A DNA stretch of 64,000 bases from Phycisphaerales bacterium (GTDB lineage: Bacteria; Planctomycetota; Phycisphaerae; Phycisphaerales; SM1A02). Under the pieces are notes generated by a model. It saw only the letters and a program-made list of their open reading frames with translations. It was not told the origin of the DNA and did no database searches. Of the stretch, positions 63,084 to 64,000 are shown in pieces. Each line of letters begins with the position of its first letter. Position 1 is the stretch's first letter. The position numbers and the translations under genes were made by a program. Where the stretch lies: NCBI GenBank assembly GCA_022446795.1, contig JAKVBX010000004.1, positions 1 to 64,000 on the forward strand, written 5' to 3'.

Positions 63084-64000
63084 CTAGTCGTCGGCATCCA
63101 GTCCCAGTTCCTCCACGACCAGGGCGCCGAGTGCTTCACCGACCTTGTCCTCTTCCTGGACGATGCAGTCCGCACCCGCCGCCAGCAGTCGTGGCGCGTG
63201 CACGTTGTACCGGCAGCGAACCAGTACCCGGCAATTCGGTGCGGAAGTTCTCACCTGTTCCACGACCATCACCGCCGCATCAGGATCCGGAAGCGTCACG
63301 ATGACGGCTCGAGCGGTCGAGATACCCGCCTCACGGAGAATGCCGGGACGCGTCGCGTTCCCCAGCACCGCATGCATGCCCAGTTGCCCGACCAACTGAA
63401 CCGTGGCGGGATTAGCCTCGATCACGACGGTGGCGACGGAGTGTTCCACGAGATCTCGCAGGACGGACCGCCCCGCCGGTCCCGCGCCGACCACGACAAT
63501 GTGATTGCTGAGGTCCACGCCGACATCCGCCCGTGACAGTGACCCATCTCCACGGCACAGGCGATCCACGACGGCAACGATCCACCGAGCCCGCCCCACC
63601 AGCAACGGCACCAGCATGAGCGTGATCAACGAGGATGAGGTGAGCACCTGGAACGTGAACGTGTCGAGAACGCCGTTGGACCGCGCTACCGCACCAAGCA
63701 CGAATGAAAACTCGCCGAGTTGTGCCAGGCACGCGCCCACGGCAACGGCCACCGGCGTGCTGGTTCCCGAGAAGCGGACGACGGCAGCCGTGATCAACGC
63801 CTTGACGAGAATGATCCCCAGCGACACGAGCAGGACCAGGCCCAGGTGCCAACTCTCCAGCAACCACGGCAGGTCCGCCAGCATGCCAATCGAGGCAAAG
63901 AACAGGGTCAGGAAGACGGCCTTGAGCGTCGTGATGTCGGCCCGGATCTGTCGGGCAAAGGCGGAGTCCGCCAGCACCAGCCCGGCCACGAAGGCACCCA
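63084..64000 (-). CDS. CPA2-family cation:proton antiporter with TrkA-N domain (partial)
   Basis: The C-terminal part (about 305 residues) of a KefB/YbaL-like antiporter. The frame stays open to the window edge (the last codons read GAFVAGLVLADS, the family's central helix), so the N-terminal half lies beyond 64000. It shows three to four further membrane helices including LAQLGEFSFVLG, the ion-path motif. A TrkA-N domain follows with nucleotide loop IVVVGAGPAGRSVL, then VVIEANPATVQLV and VLGNATRPGILREAGI. NAD(H) binding to that domain normally gates the transporter. Ion choice (K+ or Na+) is not determinable here. Confidence 0.9.
   Translation of the reverse strand, partial: GAFVAGLVLADSAFARQIRADITTLKAVFLTLFFASIGMLADLPWLLESWHLGLVLLVSLGIILVKALITAAVVRFSGTSTPVAVAVGACLAQLGEFSFVLGAVARSNGVLDTFTFQVLTSSSLITLMLVPLLVGRARWIVAVVDRLCRGDGSLSRADVGVDLSNHIVVVGAGPAGRSVLRDLVEHSVATVVIEANPATVQLVGQLGMHAVLGNATRPGILREAGISTARAVIVTLPDPDAAVMVVEQVRTSAPNCRVLVRCRYNVHAPRLLAAGADCIVQEEDKVGEALGALVVEELGLDADD

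Overview
The window is a gene-dense, GC-rich (roughly 62-65% by eye) bacterial chromosomal segment with 53 supportable protein genes. I see no rRNA, tRNA, CRISPR array, insertion sequence or phage module. The best taxonomic guess is a marine planctomycete of the Phycisphaerae/Phycisphaerales type, probably a metagenome contig. The evidence is a secreted protein that ends in a dockerin-like 'GDVNGD...' calcium-binding repeat after a Cys-rich 'GACCVG' segment, both common in that group, plus a pseudopilin of the planctomycete type, MEP-pathway isoprenoid genes and the mix of housekeeping families. The first ~140 bases are homopolymer-rich and look like unreliable contig-end sequence.

Region 1 (165-19623, all minus strand). 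Read in the direction of transcription, this holds pgk, a TlpA-like thioredoxin, rpe, accD, lnt, a HEAT-repeat lipoprotein, a coiled-coil membrane protein, a 66-residue membrane protein, mreB, mreC, mreD, a GlmU-like sugar nucleotidyltransferase and polA. After a ~180 bp gap comes a three-gene cluster: VTC-type polyphosphate polymerase, DUF4956 membrane protein and HlyD-like membrane-fusion protein. The dockerin-terminated secreted protein follows. A strong promoter candidate lies upstream of the coiled-coil/mre block.

Region 2 (19700-29000). On the plus strand are miaA, topA, a short TetR regulator overlapping topA, ispG and a type II pseudopilin. On the minus strand are a TraB/TIKI-type secreted protein carrying an inserted GspG pseudopilin-like segment and an ExbB/MotA proton-channel protein. 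A farnesyl-type prenyl synthase follows on plus. With ispG and dxs, this places three isoprenoid genes within ~7 kb.

Region 3 (29140-43989). This holds dxs, a class I glutamine amidotransferase, a methyltransferase, a thioesterase, purN, a DUF502 membrane protein, hpf, ptsN, an HPr protein, gpsA, an unusual heavy-metal-like P-type ATPase (CPG in place of CPC), class I fructose-bisphosphate aldolase, mnmA, a gamma-glutamyltransferase and an enlarged RNase HII-like protein.

Region 4 (43990-64000). A ~410 bp hairpin-rich leader precedes fusA. Then come a membrane-anchored PP2C phosphatase, ribD, a four-gene GldA/F/G-like ABC exporter with a DUF4340 protein, a GAF-receiver protein, prmC, a GlgA-like glycosyltransferase, bifunctional putA, comM/yifB and the end of a CPA2/TrkA-N cation antiporter cut by the window edge.

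The layout is compact. There are many 1-14 nt overlaps, and convergent pairs whose stop codons abut or overlap. Several genes behind probable promoters lack a Shine-Dalgarno sequence and instead have a -10-like hexamer 6-8 nt before the start codon, suggesting leaderless transcripts. The best candidates for something new are this leaderless pattern, the TraB-GspG fusion, the VTC/DUF4956/HlyD/dockerin cluster, the structured fusA leader, the CPG P-type ATPase, the enlarged RNase HII-like protein and the mre-linked small and coiled-coil membrane proteins.
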